NCBI RefSeq assembly: GCF_965638725.1
Contig: NC_134954.1
Coordinates: 4,707,001 to 4,771,000, forward strand
Direction of reading: 5' to 3'
Length of the DNA: 64,000 nucleotides
Source of the DNA: Aptenodytes patagonicus
Lineage: Eukaryota; Chordata; Aves; Sphenisciformes; Spheniscidae
Shown: positions 61,476 to 64,000 of the stretch, piece after piece
How positions within the stretch are numbered: the stretch's first letter is position 1
Layout: each line of letters opens with the position of its first letter
Program-made: the position numbers and the translations under genes
The notes under the pieces: model-generated
What the model saw: only the letters and a program-made list of their open reading frames with translations
Database searches by the model: none
What the model was told of the DNA's origin: nothing

Positions 61476-63249
61476 TTACTTTCCAAAAACTATTCAAGCT
61501 TATTGATTCATTTTTAATTGGAAAAGCTGAAGAGATTTCTTTTTATAATGGTGAAATAACGAAGGTTCCATCTGAAAACTCCCGGTCAGAAAGACTTGTC
61601 TAGCCATGCAAATGGTGGATCTCGGTGCTTGAAGACATCGCTGTTCTCTATGGCGCTGTACCAGAATCAGCGTCCTGCTTAGCCCGATCCCGGAGCTTGT
61701 TTTCGGCCCAAGCCCCCTGAGCATCCCTACTGCCCTGGCGTGCTTGCGCTCAGGCCCTGGCCTTGCAGGAGGAGCGGAGGGAGAAATCAGCTCGCATCCA
61801 AATTCTGCTTCACAGGCAGCATTGCTGTCACGTGCTGCAGCCATTTGGCTGGATGAGCCCCTGTCCCTACTTGAGCTGAGCCGTGTAAGGCAGTAAAGAT
61901 GTGGCGGTTGTGGGCCCCCTCACAAAGAGCGTGGAAATGAAGCACGAAACTGCCATCCTCCCGAGAGGTGCGGCAGCAGCACTCCAAATCAATACTTTCA
62001 GCCAGAAATATTTGGCTTGCAGGTGTTTGGCCTTCTGATGAATAGCTCTAATTTTCTACAGAAAGCAGATACTTTTTTGTGGAAAAAATATTCTCACAAA
62101 ATCCAATTTTCCCTTTAAGGAACAGATGGAGACGGAAAATTTTTAACCTATAAGAAGTAGCAATGTGTGTGATTTTTTTTCACCAGTCTTTTCTGCATAT
62201 CCATTGACTTGCCTTGCTACAGAAAATTGCACTAAATGGCTCTGAGCCCAAAACATTGCCCGCTTTCCCAAGCTCTATCAATGGATTTATTAAAGATGTT
62301 TCCGTGTGTGGACCTTGCTTTTTCTCTTATACTGATCCCATTAGAGGTGGAACAACATACTACTGTATTGCATGTCACTGGATATTATGATCATGTTCCC
62401 GTGTCAGCCAATGGAAAAAAAAGGGTGCTTGCAAGGACCTGTAGACACAAAGAACAACGAACAGGTCACCAGGAAAGGGGAGTCAGGTTTTGTAGCTATC
62501 TTAGAGGTATAAAATATTTTATTACCAATACACATGTGCAGACATTCTAGAATTTATTTGCTTCCAAAATAAAAAGCAAAGACATATTATCACAATAGTA
62601 AAAGAAATTCATCCAACTATGTTTGGGATTTGTTATGATTCAATCAGCAAAAGAAAGGAAATCCAGGGGTCAGAGATCACCCCCTCCCCACTGTCTATCA
62701 CAACGGGTTACCATCCTTAATTTTACCCAACTGTGTCATATTGTGACCAAATATTGGAGGCTTGATCCTTAACTTTGAAGTTTTTCTCTTTTGTGGAATT
62801 AAGCCAGAACCACAGAATTTTTGAAAATGCAGTGCTTGACTGAATTGAATGTAGTTTTTCTTTGTGAAAGTAAAACCAAACAGAGAGCTTCTGCCCTTCC
62901 AAGGGATGGTTATTAAATTGTCTTTGACCCTTTTTCTTTGTATTTATATTGGCTCTGGTTATTTGATTAAAACCGTAGGAAATCTAATTCAAAAGATTAT
63001 TTTTAAAAGACAAATAAGGAAACTTTGATAATTTTTTTTTTTTCAAATATCTCCTGCCTTTTTTTTGTAGATGCTTTCCAGATTTGGCTTGACATTCTTA
63101 CACATTTCAGGATTATCTGAATGTTAATTCAAGTAATACTTTACTTTGGCCCTGCTTTTTAGTATTTTGATGGGTCAGTATTAATTGACTTTAAGTGTCC
63201 TCTTTAGGAATATTTGATATAAAATAGAGGTTTTGGAGATCAAAATCAA

Positions 63250-63308
63250 ATATACATAAATATACATATGTACACATACGTATACGTATTTGTACATATT
63301 TATATGTA
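63250..63308. repeat. AT-rich alternating purine-pyrimidine repeat
   Basis: TATACATAAATATACATATG and CATACGTATACGTATTTG; alternating and partly palindromic simple sequence. Confidence 0.65.
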
Positions 63309-63697
63309 GCTCACAGAAATTAATCTTAAAAATGTAATATGTGTTCAACTAGCCAAATAATACAATAAACACGTCATTCATTACTTTAAAATTCTATTGA
63401 CCTTAGTGATAACTTTTCTTGAATAAAGAATGTCGACTCTAGCCACAGTAAACCCTACTGAGTTTAATGACATATTTTAATAGAGCTATGCCTAAATTCA
63501 AGAGAACTTCACAGAGCGAGGTTTCAGTGGCTGATAGGAAGGGAGGAAGTTTTCATATCAATAAATATGGTGGCATCTACCAGGTAAAATGTTGTAATAA
63601 TCCTCTGGGTGCTACTTCCCTCCCACTAATGTATTGGACAGTTTAGATTAACACCACATGCCTGTTCATAGAATGAGGTGGAAATCAATGTAAATAC

Positions 63698-63713
63698 AGA
63701 GAGAGAGAGAGAG
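63698..63713 (+). repeat. (AG)8 microsatellite
   Basis: Sixteen bases of perfect AG repeat, followed by TGTGTTC. Confidence 0.9.
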
Positions 63714-64000
63714 TGTGTTCATTTTGCAGCCTTGTTTTCCCTGCACGCCCGCTATCCCCGGGCTAAGGGTTGGTGATATGTACACAATAATGGTAGAGGA
63801 GGAAAAGAGCCCCAGGAACAGGTGGAAGCACGGAGTCAACAGAACTGGGGGGAGGAAGGGAGAAGGAAAGGCAGGGGAAGAGTTATGGAGAAATTATGGG
63901 AACTGGGGGGGCAGGTTAATTTTTGGCGGAATAAATAGACAAGGGGGATTGTCCAGTGACATTGAGGAGATGGCAGTGTTCAAAAGTGACGGCAGTAAGT

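Larger units (their letters stand above)
60006..64000. other. Non-coding stretch to the window end
   Basis: No gene recognised. It contains a 16-A run (61352-61367), a moderately CpG-rich patch at about 61620-61980 with a 114-codon minus-strand frame, an alternating AC/GT/TA run (63250-63308), an (AG)8 run (63698-63713) and G-rich sequence near the end (63846-63915). Confidence 0.5.

Noticed and set aside
61500..61844. 114-codon minus-strand frame in the CpG-richer patch
   Set aside because: No domain; explained by local base composition. Kept only as a remark on the patch.
1..64000. Operon, CRISPR array, phage or other prokaryotic system
   Set aside because: Reading-frame density, base composition and CR1/LTR content are those of vertebrate nuclear DNA; no tandem spaced repeats or gene cluster exist.

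Overview
The window reads as non-coding vertebrate nuclear DNA, most likely from a bird and probably a neoavian one. The strongest evidence is a 2.85 kb CR1 LINE (about 4240-7094) ending in the ATTCTATG-type octamers typical of CR1. There is also a solo LTR (12141-12742, minus strand) of a type I associate with bird genomes, flanked by a perfect 5-bp target-site duplication. Several much older CR1 fragments are present, of the kind shared with turtles and crocodilians. Long AT-rich stretches, short homopolymers, few microsatellites and no Alu- or L1-like sequence fit the same picture. The species call is inference from repeat content; nothing in the window proves it.

No host protein-coding gene, tRNA, rRNA or CRISPR array could be supported. 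Apart from the CR1 pieces, every open frame is short (mostly 60-150 codons), lacks a recognisable domain, and is about what chance gives in 64 kb of six-frame sequence. The window is best described as a gene desert or the inside of a very large intron.

Layout: 1-4.2 kb is unique sequence with an isolated CpG-dense patch at 1215-1340. The degenerate CR1 occupies 4.24-7.09 kb. At 9.3-9.7 kb a hairpin-like ancient repeat sits beside an old minus-strand CR1 fragment. The solo LTR lies at 12.1-12.7 kb. From 12.7 to 52 kb the DNA is mostly unique, with scattered simple repeats, G-rich tracts, a few regulatory-motif candidates and some stretches whose texture suggests conserved non-coding elements. 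From 52 to 60 kb old CR1 fragments (52473-52660, 54498-54755, 56935-57430) and an ancient palindromic repeat cluster (59739-60005) accumulate. From 60 to 64 kb the sequence is again unique, with simple repeats.

The transposable elements form layers of different age. The solo LTR is the freshest insertion by appearance, having intact ends and target duplication. The long CR1 is younger than the other CR1 pieces but is broken by several frameshifts and two stops. The remaining CR1 pieces and palindromic repeats are heavily decayed. No genes work together here; any function of the interval is most likely cis-regulatory. Conservation cannot be measured from a single sequence, so those calls are kept at low confidence.
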